A DNA stretch of 64,000 nucleotides from Echinococcus granulosus (taxonomy: Eukaryota; Platyhelminthes; Cestoda; Cyclophyllidea; Taeniidae), in NCBI RefSeq assembly GCF_000524195.1, contig NW_020170438.1, positions 62,001 through 126,000 on the forward strand. The letters are read 5' to 3'. Made by a program: the position numbers and the translations under genes. This document shows positions 36,651 to 49,406 of the stretch, in pieces. Numbering within the stretch: position 1 is the first letter of the stretch; every line of letters begins with the position of its first letter. Under the pieces are notes generated by a model. That model was not told the origin of the DNA. It ran no database searches and was given only the letters and a program-made list of their open reading frames with translations.

Positions 36651-37934
36651 TATTATGGACTATGGTACTAATAACTGTTTCAATTAATTAATCGTTATTA
36701 AAACTATTGGTAGTTGCTTTTGCACATCGCAAACCATAAGTACTCCCTTGGCTACCTTGTTATTCTGGCATTATTGCTTTTTTGAATTCCCATTCTCCCA
36801 TCTGCCGTATGTGTCTGAATATTGAGTAAATTGTTTCAGTAGTAAAAATATCCATATTTTACTATTTTATGCTTTTTGGCAATTAATTTGAGCAAATTCT
36901 CTTGCCAGGAAGGACTCCGATTTTCCTATAGCGTAAAATACATTTGAAAATACTCAAATCTTGGAATTATACTGCAAGAAACGACTCCTTTGACTATATT
37001 GTATCGACATTTGGTTAAATCCATCCATAAAAACGGATTTTTAGGTTAGTACTGCGATCTCTGTACTTCAATGTCGTAATGATAGCCTACACCTCGTTTA
37101 ACCCCACCTACTGCTATAGTTTTTCATCCACTGTATTAAGGCAGAATAAGAATGCTGATGGTTCTCGTGCAAACTTAAAAAGGCATTCAACTGTCCACCC
37201 CATCACGGAAGTAATTTTACTATTTACGGATCTCCAATTTATACACAAAATACAGCAGCTAAACAACTTTGACTTAAAATTACCTCAGTTTATTCTCACG
37301 CTGTGGCTCTAGAATAGAATGGAGGAAGACGGAAATAAAACACACTTTTCATTTGCCTTTTGCAAAGAAAATTACTAATTTGAACTTTTTGTGTAAAATT
37401 CTGCAGAAATGATGGCCACCCACTGATTCTGCCGAAGTGATTAGGGAGAGGTGAATGAGGAAGCGGAGGAGGAGATAAAATTAACGGCATATTTTCGGTA
37501 CAAATTTTTATTAGTATGCAAACATCAAAACATTCTGCCTCTAACTAAAATCCAACCGTATTCAGAAAAGCCTAAAAAGTTTTAAATTTGCCAGATGTCA
37601 TTAAATATCCCACGAGATTTGAACCTGTCCTTAGTAGTAAAGCCGGGACCAAACGCTAAAGTTTCGCAAAGTGTTGACGAGTTCAGTCGATTCAAGTTGC
37701 CAATTACCAGTTATTTAATTTGCAATGTAATTTTAAACAATTCCTTTGTTAAAGAAGTTCTACTGGCCAAAATATTGCATTTACTCCTAGAAATTTTGAA
37801 AGTTAATCGAGATTAAACAAGTTTAGAATTTTTTTGGCGATTGTTTATTTGCAAACGTAAATCCATAAAAGAACTCACAATTTTTTCGGAATTTTCTTTT
37901 AAGAATGCATCCTTTAACTGAAGAGAAAAATAAA
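36651..37934. other. AT-rich stretch, nothing identified
   Basis: Frames of up to 77 codons without recognisable product. No repeat-family copy. Confidence 0.5.
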
Positions 37935-38093
37935 ATATAAGAAGACATAATACCTAGACGGATCATGTATTCTTGACGTATGGTAAGGAGTACGAGGCTA
38001 CTGGCGTAGCCCAAAGGCCAGTCAGCCCTTGGATGGTACGACGGCGGAGCCCTAAGTGGCCCGGGAGTTAAGCCAATAATTGAAGTATTACAA
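37935..38093 (+). repeat. Family A short interspersed repeat, copy 6
   Basis: Shows AGAAGACATAATACCTAGAC, a shortened middle, then GGCGGAGCCCTAAGTGGC, GGGAGTTAAGCCAATAAT and GAAGTATTAC. The right end is among the clearest of all copies. The left boundary is approximate. Confidence 0.75.
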
Positions 38094-39881
38094 TATACCA
38101 GCAGACCACGCAAAACCTTGTATTCTAAGTGGTTGACTGATCATGTTATTCAGTGACATTAATGTTTCACAGAAGTCACGCTTTTTTCTCAGTCTTTGTT
38201 GTTACTTTGTCCTGTAGGGAATAAAGATCAAGATAGGGAACACCTGATGGTAGGTCGAAGGTGTCGTGTTAGAGATGTAAATACAGTGATTCGTCCGAAT
38301 TTCGAGTAAATTAAACTATCAGTGGAATGCAATTTTGCCTCAGGAAAAGCAAGTTGTTTATGAGGCGGTTACTTCTGGTTTTTATTACGCCCTATATGGT
38401 AAGAATGCCAAGAGATTTTAAGCATCGTTTTAGGATGAGTTTTGCTTTTGCGGACTTCGTCTCAACAACGCAATGCATGTACCTCCTCCTGCAGTGGATC
38501 AATTAGACAAAACCTGCATAATTCATGCCATCCCCTTTCCATCCGCATGGAAGCGGTCTCGCATGACTTTTTAATAAATCCCATCAACCCATCATTTGGC
38601 AGTCCAATGCACTGTTTTCTCTATATTTCATATGACTTTATCAGGCATGTTTTTCCGTATTTTTTGGTACTAATTACCTGTTTTGTTGGAGTCAAGTTAT
38701 TACGTGATTTGGTAATTTTGCTGTACGAATTTAAAGGTGCATGTTTCGGCTGCTGTAATGCAGAAGAGGCATACAAACATAGCAGTCAGAAATAGTTCAG
38801 CTCATTCCCATAAACGGAAAATATCACATTTCTATAAAATTGTTTCGATTTCATTAATGAAGAGGACTAAAATCTTACAAGCTTGTTTTTTAGGACCCAA
38901 ACAAAACATTCAAATAGCATGATGAAGGGAAGGATTCTGCTCCAGAACACGAGTAGTCGTACGGTTATTAAATGTCAAACTGACATCGAGTGTTTGTCTT
39001 CGACAATCATACACTTCCGTCCTTACGAAGTGGCAGTCCTTATGACCAACACTCTTGCGCTTTTGAAGTAAGGATGGGTCTTGGTAGCAATGTCAACTCT
39101 GGCACAAGATATACCAACAGTTCGGTTGGGTTCTACAACCATTTGTTACCCATTTTTTGGGGAAAAAACCAGTTTTCTAAATTACTAGTTTATGGAAGAC
39201 GAAGAGATGTTAATATTCTATTCAGCAACTTTATTCTCAAGATAAACAGAAAATTTTTTCCTAACAACAATCAGAGAAGAAAGAAAAAATTGTTTGCATT
39301 GAGACGCTACAACATTTGGAGTTTTCGTATCTTCTGTTTTATAGTAATAAATAGAAAATTCTTGAAAATATGTAATGCATAACTGATGATTGTTATTTAG
39401 GCATCTTTAAGATAAGCTATTTTTTGATATCAAAGAGGAATGTTTGGAACCCAAGAATTAAAGCAAAATTTTGTGTAAGGAGAATTTTGCAAATTTGTAT
39501 CTGAATGAAGAGCTAAAAGCAGTAATGAAAGCTAGGAACAAAAAATGAAATTTATTCCTCAGATACGGCTTCTCCAGCCTTTTTTATTTCATTCAACAGA
39601 ATCGAGTCAAAAATTTTGCACTTATGCAGAATACATTACAGCGAGACTTACAAATATTCATTGAAAGCTTGAGTCGAAATAGTGGCTTGAAATAACATGC
39701 TGGTAACAGCTTGTTTGATTGTCCAATTTAAGCGAGATTTGCATGTGCTCAATGGTTTAAAATTTTAATGCAATACAAACTTAAACAACTGTTTCAAAAC
39801 AGCAAAATCCGTTTTACCACTGATCTATTTTAGTGTCTTAATAATGCTATTTTATCCAAATTACTAAGCATTAAGTGTAGC
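38094..39881. other. AT-rich stretch with 117- and 130-codon frames of doubtful meaning
   Basis: Plus-strand frames at 38442-38795 (117 codons) and 38990-39382 (130 codons) are long for the window. The first contains a hydrophobic stretch (about residues 57-94) followed by a Cys-containing tail. The second has a basic Lys/Arg-rich middle and hydrophobic end. Neither shows a recognisable domain. They are treated as probable chance frames but are the longest in AT-rich DNA here. Confidence 0.3.
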
Positions 39882-40068
39882 TGCCCTGGACTTCTCCGTT
39901 GACGAAAGACGATTTTACACGCGGGCAGAATAGGCATTGCCGACAAAGGGAAGGTCTGAGATTTACTAGCATTGTCTTAAGGCCTTTTTGGCCCAAAAGG
40001 AAGTACAACTGCGGCGCCTTAAGTGCTCGTGAAATGAATACGGGGAGTTAAACAAGTGATCTAAGTAC
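39882..40068 (+). repeat. Family A short interspersed repeat, copy 7
   Basis: Family blocks in order: CCTGGACTTCTCCGTTGACG, GCGGGCAGAATAGGCATTGC, CGACAAAGGGAAGGTCTG, GGCCCAAAAGGAAGTACAAC, GCGGCGCCTTAAGTGCTCGT and GGGGAGTTAAACAAGTGAT. It is well preserved across its whole length. A second, shorter copy follows 0.6 kb downstream in the same orientation. Confidence 0.8.
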
Positions 40069-40662
40069 AGCATAGTTTCTTTTTCCCTTTTGAGCGTCAA
40101 ACCCGGCGCTCCCGCCTCGACTATCGCAAAGTGGAAGGTGCCGTAAGAAAGACACCTACAAACTAACAGCACCAGTCATCGAAATTGCCTGCAACTGGGA
40201 AGGTATCTGACTGCAACATCATGATTCCTCTTGACAAATTCACTGGATTAGAGTATAGCCCTGTTTGTAAACTGTATTAGGGGAAGGAGGAGTCATTTAC
40301 TGAGGGAGGGGTTTAAAAATGGTTTCAAAAGGTAGGGTTTCGCGTTTGTTGTTCCTCGCCACTTTGTTTGCACTTCAGTGTTGGGTTCCATTTAGCTGAT
40401 GAAAAGATGGAGGAGGTTTTGCGGGTTTACTGAGTTTGCATTTTTACTCAGATACCAGTGACAGATCCGTAACGAATCTTTCCAGATGGGGCGGTTGCCG
40501 AGGTAGACATTATTTCCAATCCTTCTATTAAGGGTCGTTACAAGTACTCTCATCCGCAGTGCCCAACCTTCTTCCATTACGTTTAGATTTAACATTCAGT
40601 AATAAAAATCAGGGTAGTTATCCTTAGGATAAATTTCTCGCACAACTGCTACCAATGCAGAG

Positions 40663-40796
40663 CTCTAAGACTTCTTCCCTAAAGAATATGGATTGCCTTT
40701 GTAGAGAAGGTCTGGGGACTATCGGCATGGTCCAGGGTATGCCACCTAGCGGATGTACAGGGGCAAAGTCTCAAGTGTTAGACGTACAAAGTAATA
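40663..40796 (+). repeat. Family A short interspersed repeat, copy 8 (internally deleted)
   Basis: The start block CTCTAAGACTTCTTCCCTAA joins directly to GGATTGCCTTTGTAGAGAAG, so the GGCATAATACTTGG segment is missing. The centre is excellent: CGGCATGGTCC and GGTATGCC form the inverted repeat, followed by ACCTAGCGGATGTACAG. The right end (TCTCAAGTGTTAGACG, CAAAGTAATA) is shortened. Confidence 0.75.
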
Positions 40797-42029
40797 AATA
40801 AAGAATCCCTTTTGCTGCAATCTCTATTAACATCCGATTTGAACAGTTTAAAATCCGAATAACTTTGTTCTGTAACTACAAATAATGTCCAATTCTTCAC
40901 CACTGGACAATTTAAATAGCACTGTAAAGAAGAAGGTGTATCTTTAACATTTGCAAGTCCAATCTATTTTTTCGAATAGTGACTAAACCCTGGACAGTGA
41001 TTCAAAGCCTCGTCTGTAGTAAATCAGAAAAGCCTCAAAGTGTGTGGTGGACCCAATCGTTGTAGAGAGCCGGAGAAAAAAGAGAGAAAATGGGCAATGC
41101 ACGAGATTGTTTTTACACTACACCTCATTCCTACGTATGTGGCATTGGTAGTTTTTATCATTCTCTTGTCACTAAAAGCCGCAGGCTTGAGGTGTCCAAT
41201 GTCTTTTCAGCGGCATAGTGACTCAATACTTTTCTCTTTCCCTAGGTAAAAAAAATGACTGACTCTCTGTGTGGGGAAACACTACCATTGTCTCACACTG
41301 CGCCTGCTTTCATACTCTGTTTTGCAGATTTTTGTGCCTGTGCATTAGATACGGTACAAAGAATGCTGGTTTTGACGCACTGGCTGAATAAGATGGACGG
41401 GTATAGTTTTGGGAAGGCTGATGGTGTAATTAAAGTCGGATAAATCTCATGAAAGTTAATTAACCTAGAAGATCAGACACTAGGTAGTTGTGAATGAATC
41501 GTTCTTTGATGTCATTATTAAGGAACATTTTCCACTTACAATGAAAAACGGTCACAAGTCACGTGCGTAAGTTCCAACTATACGAATCCGAGGCCGCATG
41601 ACACATGTCATTTGATGACGCTGAGGAGAATTAGCTAGGAAAAAAAGAGCATAAAAACAGGTGGCATAATAAGTAATATGTCCAAAATGTGGTGGCTGAT
41701 TTTTTTCCTCCAAGACTCTGGTGACAAAGTTGGTGGCGGATTCTAGAATGGAGCACAACGGGAACATCAAATGTCTAGTTAAAGATACTAAAACAATAAG
41801 AAATGTTTGCTTATAAAAAAACGTGACTGCAATTTGGCGAAACTCACCTTCACAAATGTACGATATTTTTGTTAAGGTATTTTTAAGTAAAAGTAAAATA
41901 GCCGGTGAAGAATTGCTAATTTTTTCCTCTGTTGCAACAATTGCCAGAACTGCAGCCTACAGCCTGTAATCAGATTTCGGTAAAATTGTGCCGTTGAAAA
42001 CCCTTATTTATATCTTCGGAGGTCAAGAA
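40797..42029. other. AT-rich stretch, nothing identified
   Basis: Frames of 62-72 codons only. The one at 41040-41249 has a hydrophobic segment that could be read as membrane-spanning, but nothing else supports a gene. Confidence 0.45.
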
Positions 42030-42865
42030 ACCTACTCTATTCATATCCATTTCACTTTTGTCTACTAACCGTCCAGTATTCTTTGCATGGGATCATGCTC
42101 TTGTGTGAGAACAAGAAAACATGGCGATCAGCACTTGGACACATGAGGGTAGTGCGGAACATGTGGTGAGGCGATATTTTCCACTCGCCTACCCTCCCTT
42201 CATCCTATAACTGGAATGACACGGGTCTTCTCAGTGGAATGTTAGGTGCATGTAAGATGCTCTCTCCTTATGCATTCACCAAATCCCCCACTCTGGAAAG
42301 GGAATTTGGTCTTCCTTCAGCACCCTCAGCACTTTCAAATAGCACCTAGGTCTAAGCTGCGAACGTTTAACCCTCAGTAAGAAGTACTTGATGAATAATT
42401 CCGTCTACCACCCGAAGTGTCCACCAAGGTTAGCCTTGTGTTGTATTGTGTTGAGGTAGTGCCCTAAAACCGTGGAACGGATAGTTGGCCTGACGAGTGC
42501 ATAGTTGTGGGAAAATCAACAACATGCCTGCTCTTAATGAAACTTGGAGTGTGGAAGTTTGCTCTCGCGACAACTATATCTGTTAGTTACTCAGTCGGCC
42601 AGCAAAGAATTTAAGAATTGGGCGGCTCTTTGCTATTTGTGCAATTGGAAGAATCGAAGAGCAAGTTGACAATCTTTCAAGCTGATTGCCTGTCACCTGT
42701 CCACTTGCTGCCCATGATTGAGACCTACCCGTTTGGCTTACACCACGACTCTCTGCATTTGATGTAGGTGTCAATAAGTTAAATCACCTCACTACTGAAT
42801 GCTATTCATGCATTTTCACTCTTGAATTTCTGTAGTCATCAATAGCGACGTCTCGTAGCTCTTCA
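42030..42865 (-). pseudogene. Family B coding-derived repeat, copy 3 (minus strand, decayed)
   Basis: The complement aligns with copies 1 and 2. Peptide blocks read DEELRDVAIDDYRNS, then LTPTSNAESRG, VTGNQLERLS and ILKFFAGRLSN (frame 42583-42774), then TELFIKYFLLR, LRPRCYLKVL and, near the 3' end, DEGRVGEW. Shared DNA near the far end (GACGGTTAGTAGACAAAAGT against GACGGTTGGTAAACAAAAGT in copy 1) shows homology continuing to about 42030. Several stops and indels. The 5' extension shared only with copy 1 shows that the family is longer than the region all three have in common. Confidence 0.65.
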
Positions 42866-44764
42866 TCATAAAAAATAAAGGGTTTTCCTTAGCATTATGT
42901 ATCTATCCATCTCTGTATCTATCCATGGATAAGTTAACACCTAAATGTTTTTTGTATCATTTCTGGTTTGTGCCTACTACCAGTATATTTTTTTGAAGCT
43001 TTTGTAGTAAATTTCGGTATGATTTTTCTCCAATAGAGTTAAACTCTGTGAGTAGAGTAACCAAACTGGAATCTCACCAAAAGCAACTGACATTTTGTGG
43101 AGATGTAAAATAGCTGAAATGTAGCTCAGAGGATGACAAAGAGTGGCGATAACGTGGTGGATGCCAGCTAATAATCGCACGCATTGTACAAGTTGTTGCA
43201 GTGGAATTCAAGAACTTTTTGATCATCTGGGGTCACCTTTTTGCTATCTACGCTCCAACCTAATAAAAACAAATTTAATTTAAATTCTGAACCATAATGT
43301 TTGGGCAAATCACTTGGCTGATAATGCAAATACTTTCTAAAACGTTGTGAAAGAGATGTTTTAGAGCTGGAATGATCTCACTCAACCAAGACTTAAATGG
43401 CACAAAAGTCACTAATTATTAGAATTTTGGACATGAAATTCAAAGGTCACAGCTCGCAGTTAAGAGTAACCAATGAGAGCTTCAACATGAACCTGTCAAA
43501 CGTTACATGAATAATGACAGGATGCCACGCCATTCAGTGTACACCACTTTTTCTTGTTAAAAGGGGGAGATTTTTGCTACTTCCAACAAACTATTTAATG
43601 AACATGCTAATGTATCAAAACTTTTATTGGCAACTTGTGAGAAATACTTCAAATGCGTTCTGCTTAAAATGCTTTTTACAGCTTTTTAAGTGAATCCTTA
43701 AATATAACTGCATGCATTATTTAAGTAGAATTCTGGCCATACACCAGAAATAGTGGCAACAATTAGTTTAAAAATTGGCGATCATCGTTCTTTGGACTGA
43801 TGTGCTAACTTCCACAACCAGTGTGGAGTTCAAGCTATGGCTGGAAGTAGCCTCCCTCTTCCTATGCAAGAGGCAAAATTTGACGAATCAAGAGGTTTTG
43901 TCCGGAGACAAAAGAGAAGGAAAAGGCACACACTATTGGAGTTTGGACATTAAGCATTCCAAAGTGATGGCAGGTAATTATTCATTCATGATTTATTTAT
44001 ATTCACAATCACCAACTTTTCAGTAGTATGCTTTCAATGATTGATGCCAATTTCTAAATCACTTTATGGTGTCTTCTGAGGCGAGATTTCTCTGTTTCAA
44101 TTATGCAAGTTACGCCGCGTTAAGAGGGATGTGTGCTTTACATGACCATTATGAGATGATCTATCAGTGGCCTAAATTTTGAATAAATACATTTTTGCTA
44201 CATTAAATCAACTATCTTCAGCCCAAATCTACCACAGCAACTGCCCTTATGTGTTCCGACAGAGAAAACAGTCTTATGAAGGATGCATAGGCATGGAAAG
44301 TGAAAAACGAATTAATGTGGTAGAGCTTGAATGGTCTTGTCAGAGCTATTTCCAACCGGAGCGCCTGTCTAAAACTCCCAGCAACTTCAACAACGACTCG
44401 TATCCCAAATATTAGTACAAAACTTGATCAGCTTTATATTTTATGGGTTGTTTAAATAACTGCTTTTAAATTTTGGTCCTTCACAAGGTTTCTTCTCTCC
44501 GATCTTTCTAAAAGCCAAACCTCTTCTACATCAACAATTCGTCTGCCATCAGCTCATACTCCAAGTAGCTGCTACCCTTATGAACTCCAACCACACAAAC
44601 AAAACTGAATTAAAAATGATGCACGGTAAGGGAGAAACAAACCTGCCATGTCGGTTAGAGGCAGCTTAACAGCAATTTAGCTCTATAATCGAAATGAGTA
44701 TAAATCTTATTTTTTGACCTTAGAAGGTTCTTCAACATCTATTCGCCTTTAACAAAGCACATTT
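42866..44764. other. AT-rich stretch; weak exon-like segment
   Basis: A CTATCCAT-type run lies at about 42902-42926. At 43822-43973 a segment bounded by CAACCAG and GGCAG|GTAATT is open in two frames (a longer frame runs 43775-44026), but no product is recognised. The remainder shows chance frames only (at most 83 codons). Confidence 0.4.
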
Positions 44765-45265
44765 TTGTCAAAAATTGGGACTACAATTTTCTCACTGGAA
44801 AATAAGCCAGCAGTGCCTCATCAGAGCAGCCCATTTGGGAAGAAAAAAAGACCTGTTTGTATGTGCCTCAACGAGAAAAAGAGAAAAAACGTTTCACCAT
44901 GTATGCGTCACCTCACTGTGTCCGCTACCACTTTTTCTCACTACCGCCGCTTCAGATTTCGTTGTTGTCATTGTTGCACCCTCTCTTGTGTTTACTGCCA
45001 CGTGATGACCCACCCGTCGCGTCATCGCTGTCTAGACGTGCAGTGGGGCATTTTTTTCCCTCTGAAGCCCCTACGGCCTGGGTGCAATCTACTTTTTTTG
45101 CCTCTCCCCCTCTATACCCACCTGATTGCCCTACTGACCTCACTTCCGACCATGCCAATGCTACCAAAACGTATCCCTGATATAAATGAAATTAATGAAA
45201 CGATACAATTAAAGCACAACATTATGGAGTGTAAAAGTAAAGTAGTCTCTGAGTTAGTGGTTTGA
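44765..45265 (+). CDS. Longest open frame in the window (166 codons), probably compositional
   Basis: ATG at 44765, stop at 45265. The N-terminal 45 residues are Lys/Arg rich, the middle is rich in His, Cys and Arg (HYRRFRFRCCHCC-type), a Pro/Leu-rich hydrophobic patch follows, and the tail is Asn/Glu-containing. Overlapping frames of 76, 107 and (minus) 71 codons cover the same GC-richer bases, which argues for composition rather than coding. No family is recognised and no upstream promoter motif seen. Confidence 0.15.
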   Translation: MSKIGTTIFSLENKPAVPHQSSPFGKKKRPVCMCLNEKKRKNVSPCMRHLTVSATTFSHYRRFRFRCCHCCTLSCVYCHVMTHPSRHRCLDVQWGIFFPLKPLRPGCNLLFLPLPLYTHLIALLTSLPTMPMLPKRIPDINEINETIQLKHNIMECKSKVVSELVV

Positions 45266-46867
45266 AATTGGCCAAAAATCCATTTTAAATACTTTCAAAT
45301 GGTAAAATTTGGACGGACTGGATCTAGATTAATTAATTGAAATCACTGTCAACACATTGAGTATTTCATCATTAATTACTAATTTGTAGTTCACGTTTAG
45401 CATGAAATTAGGAAGGAGGAAGAAAATAGATTTCCTTGTATTACTTTCACTGTCAGTGTATGCGATTTTATTGCTTAAGTACCACACCAAATGCCACTAA
45501 GTATATAACCAATCAAACACCATCTATCATGCAGGGAAAGTATCTTTCCTCATAGTAAGATCATTCTGTAGATACATCATCGGTTTACAACACGGTTTAG
45601 CTCAAACGGCTATGGTGAACGGACAAAGAGCTGACTTTACCTATTCCAAACGTTGGATATAGGTAGGAAAATGGATGCGTAGCACACTTATGACGTTTGT
45701 GGCTAACATGTCAAAAAAGTTGTTTTAATTAATATTTGTGCCTAAAATACACAAAACGTTTGATGAGCTTTCTATGAGACCAATTTGTTCCTATGAGATA
45801 CGATGTCTTCCAAAATAGTGGTAAAAGGAGATCCACCGTTGAAATCGGTAATCTCCTCGAAATAAGGCGATTTAGTTACATTGTCTCAATCCACTGCAGC
45901 GTGAAAGGTGACCTCTCACCTTCAGTTTCGGAGGTCTCCATTTCCATTTTTTTCACACATGCATCAGCCTTATTTACCGACGAATGTGTCCTACAACCTC
46001 TTCAAATAATGATAAGTACTGTGCCATAACCAGATTATTTACTGTCTTACCTAGGCTGTACGTTTTTAAAGGTTCCCCCTATTTCGCTGTTTTGCCTGTT
46101 CATAAGTGAATCAAATGGGATGGAAAGTCATTCACTTCAGCTCAGTAAATGAAGCGAATATGGCATTATTTACACGATTAGTCAGAAAATGAGTAGCTTT
46201 GACATGGCATTGCCAATCGCCTGGAAAGTGCCGACAAACTAGGGTCACATTTACGGTACTTCAGGGAGAATTTCCTGTTGCCGCGACACTACAAAGCGTT
46301 TTGGTTGATGAAACAGGGTAGGCATAGCTGAGATGTTTCATGCACAAGTAAAGGTGCTGCTGCATATTTGCCACTGGTGATATATAAAACATTTTCTATC
46401 AGAGAAACTGATTTTCAGTACATGATAGACTACATTGTTTGCCACATACATACGTAATTTCTGAGAAAATAATGCCATTTGGATAGTCCAGGGTGAAATA
46501 TTTGTGTTTAAGTTCTCAACAATACTTGCTAGCTCCAAAATCAGCTTTGCTATAAGCTTATCGAATATTTTTTGATGAACAGAACTGAATTTTAAAATTT
46601 AAAATTTACTTTGGGAAATAGATAAAAATGCTTTTCCAAAGGGGGAGAGCCTTTTTCTGCTTTCTGATACTCCTACACATTCACTGATCGCTTTTCACCT
46701 GCTAAAACAGCTCCACATTTTACAAGTGTATCTTCAGAGAAAAATTCAAAAGCTCTACTGAAGTCCTGCCAAATCCTCAACACCAGGATTTTTATATCTT
46801 GCAGGCATGCATCTACTCGTGAACGGCGCCATAACTTTCATTGACATAGATACGATAGTTACTGTAG
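45266..46867. other. AT-rich stretch, nothing identified
   Basis: Frames of up to 78 codons without recognisable product. No repeat-family copy before 46868. Confidence 0.5.
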
Positions 46868-47062
46868 CTCCCTGAGTCTAGTATCGAGACTAAAAGAGGC
46901 ATAATACTTGGGTAGGATATGTACTACCAACGCATAGAAGAGGTAGGTAGGGGTCACTAACACGGTCCAGAGGCTGTTCCGCCCAACGGAAGTACAAAGG
47001 TGGAGCCTTAAGTGCTTGCGAGACCAAAAGAAAGAGAGATAAAAAACTATCAAAGTATTTTA
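46868..47062 (+). repeat. Family A short interspersed repeat, copy 9
   Basis: Nearly full length: CTCCCTGAGTCTAGTATCGA, AGGCATAATACTTGGGTAGG, ATGTACTACCAACGCATAGA, ACACGGTCC in the centre, CGCCCAACGGAAGTACAAAG, TGGAGCCTTAAGTGCTTGCG, AGAAAGAGAGATAAAAAACT and CAAAGTATTT. Among the best copies for defining a consensus. Confidence 0.85.
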
Positions 47063-48722
47063 ATTGTATTTTAAATGAGACTACTTATAACAGTGGAAAC
47101 AAATGTCTTAATAAGTGTTCCACAAGTCAAAAGAATCTGCTGAATAGAAAAACTTTACTTCTTACATGTAGTAGAATTTTGTCATGAGTTTCGCAAACTG
47201 AACAGAATTTAAAATAGATTTACCTTTTAAGTAACTTTCTACAAGAGAGTAGTTGTGGTAATCGTCGTTACCTTGAAAAATCATGAAATTGCTTAAGCTA
47301 TAAGTTTATAAACAAGCATTTTCTATTATCTTTTCTTTGAACGGATCTGTAGTGGAATATATGTTTGTTCAAATGATTTTTTAGGCAAGATGGGGTCAGT
47401 AAACCCAAAATAGGTGACAGATTGGGCGCCATCGGCCCTTAAGGAGGGAATTCACTCTACCCCGTTTATTATCACTACCCAGCAACAGATGTCCACGTCT
47501 AACACTTCTGCTCATTCTAGAGGTATGCAGATTTAGTGGAAGAAACACCAAGACTACTATAATGGTTTAGAATTGCCACTGTCTAATTAACTTTATAATC
47601 CTGATAGATTATTTTAGCTATAAAAGTTTGTGATATTTACTATGACTCCTAACACTGCCGAAAAGTTTGTTTTCCCAGCTTGCTTTTAGACGATTCGAAG
47701 TTTTTGGCAAATACATAAGCGAATAGTAATACGTGAAAGGCATGGAACCAGTAATTGGCTACACTTAGAGCATTTTGCGTATAAGTGACACAAAGGATCT
47801 AACTTTTTAAGTAACTTCCTCTGCTTAAATTTGCTTTGAACAACTTGAAAGTTTTGCCTATTTCGTAGTTTTTTTCTTAATTTTGATACACCGTTTCCTT
47901 GAGGATTATTTTACTTAATGTCGAAATAACGCCTAATGCTTAACTCTAATTAAACCAGACCATCTTTTTCCCTAGAATGTCATCACCTCTTGTTGAAGTT
48001 GGTTTTCTTGGTAGTTTCCTACCTTTACTATGTTGCTTCCCTGAGATTACCCCCTTAACTATCCCTGAGCGTGGGTCAACAGAAGTGCTATCTTTTCTGG
48101 CAAACACTTGTTAAACTGGTTTAAAGAATAAAAGGTGAAAGATTTTCAGGTTTCTTAAAGGGTCCTTTTCAGAAAGTAAGGTAGCTATTTTACTTACGCT
48201 CTGTTTGTACTGTATTTTAGTGCTTCAGAGTAACGCCTTGTAAGTTAAACAACGTCTCGCTTCAAATCCGTGATGTCGTTTTGGAGGTGATAAGAGTATA
48301 GCATCAACAAAAGAAAATTACTCCCTATTCCGTTGGAAGTGCTTAAAAATCATGGACTAATTTTAAAAACTCCTGCGATCAATTCTACAGCTGTACTTGT
48401 AATGTTATTCTGTTTTATAACTTTCAGACATATATACCCTTTTTCATCGGCACTGATGGGCAATCGCACTTCATTCATCTGAGAAGGCTTGGCTTTGTTT
48501 CAATACTGTTATAAATGTCAAATTTGGTGGAGGTTCTTGAAAAATATTTTAAATTAGAACACATAAACCCAAATGTATTATTTGTGTTCGTGTACAGGAT
48601 AAATATTTAGCTAAACAGTATAAATAGCAATTGCACTGCACCCACCAAGTCCTAATCGAAAATCTTGGCATCTGGGAAATGAGCACGACATCTTAAGAAA
48701 TGTGTGTTCGATCATTTCCAGC
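47063..48722. other. AT-rich stretch up to the assembly gap
   Basis: No frame of note, no RNA gene and no repeat copy seen. Confidence 0.5.
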
Positions 48723-48822
48723 NNNNNNNNNNNNNNNNNNNNNNNNNNNNNNNNNNNNNNNNNNNNNNNNNNNNNNNNNNNNNNNNNNNNNNNNNNNNNN
48801 NNNNNNNNNNNNNNNNNNNNNN
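48723..48822. other. Assembly gap (100 N)
   Basis: Exactly 100 consecutive N, the conventional placeholder for a scaffold gap of unknown size. Frames that appear to run through it on either strand are artefacts. Distances across this point should not be trusted. Confidence 0.98.
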
Positions 48823-49251
48823 AAAAAATAGACTTTACAGATAATAGGTCGTTTTGCATGTTACTCTCCACCGGGTGTAGTCCTCCCGGGATAAGACACT
48901 TAGCTTTGACTGTGAAATCTACCATACGTTACAGGCTCCAACCACTTTAAGCCAACGACTGGAGTTTTTAGTGCCTCATTTTCAATCTCTATCTTTAGAT
49001 CACATTTTTGATCTGCTTCAATAATCCATCAAAGGTGAATTTTACGAGACATTTTACTACTTGTTAAGTGCTCAAAAAGGTCTACTCCATTTTCCAAGCA
49101 GTGTGGAGAGTTCACACGTCTTTGATCAAATATATGTAAAAGTTTTATATGAATTTTTTAAGTGAGTGGATTATTTTTTTTAACAGACTTCTTTCAAGTA
49201 TATTTAAGTTTGAATGACTTGACATTAGGAATTATTGCTCTAAATTAGTAG

Positions 49252-49406
49252 CCCCCTAGACTACTTTAGGGACGAAATGAGTCGTAATGCCACGGCAGAA
49301 AAGTAAGGCTGGGTTGTCACCGGCGTGGTCCAGCAAATGTCCAATCTGCGGCGCCTTGAGTATTCGCACAGCCAAAATGAAGAGTTAAAGGAGCAATCGC
49401 AGCCGA
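49252..49406 (+). repeat. Family A short interspersed repeat, copy 10
   Basis: CCCTAGACTACTTTAGGGAC, GAGTCGTAATGCC, a joined middle lacking ATATGCATTGCC, AAGGCTGGGTTGTCACCGGC, GTGGTCCAGC, CGGCGCCTTGAGTATTCGCA and ATGAAGAGTTAAAGGAGCAA. First of three copies within 1.7 kb, all in the same orientation. Confidence 0.75.

Noticed and set aside
37823..38113. Minus-strand 96-codon frame, and similar minus frames at 39966-40172, 46859-47053 and 49929-50144
   Set aside because: All fall on family A repeat copies; shared peptide patches come from the shared repeat and the frames start and stop at unrelated places.
48611..48950. Open frames on both strands crossing the N run
   Set aside because: They span 100 unknown bases; the translations contain about 34 undefined residues and cannot be evaluated.
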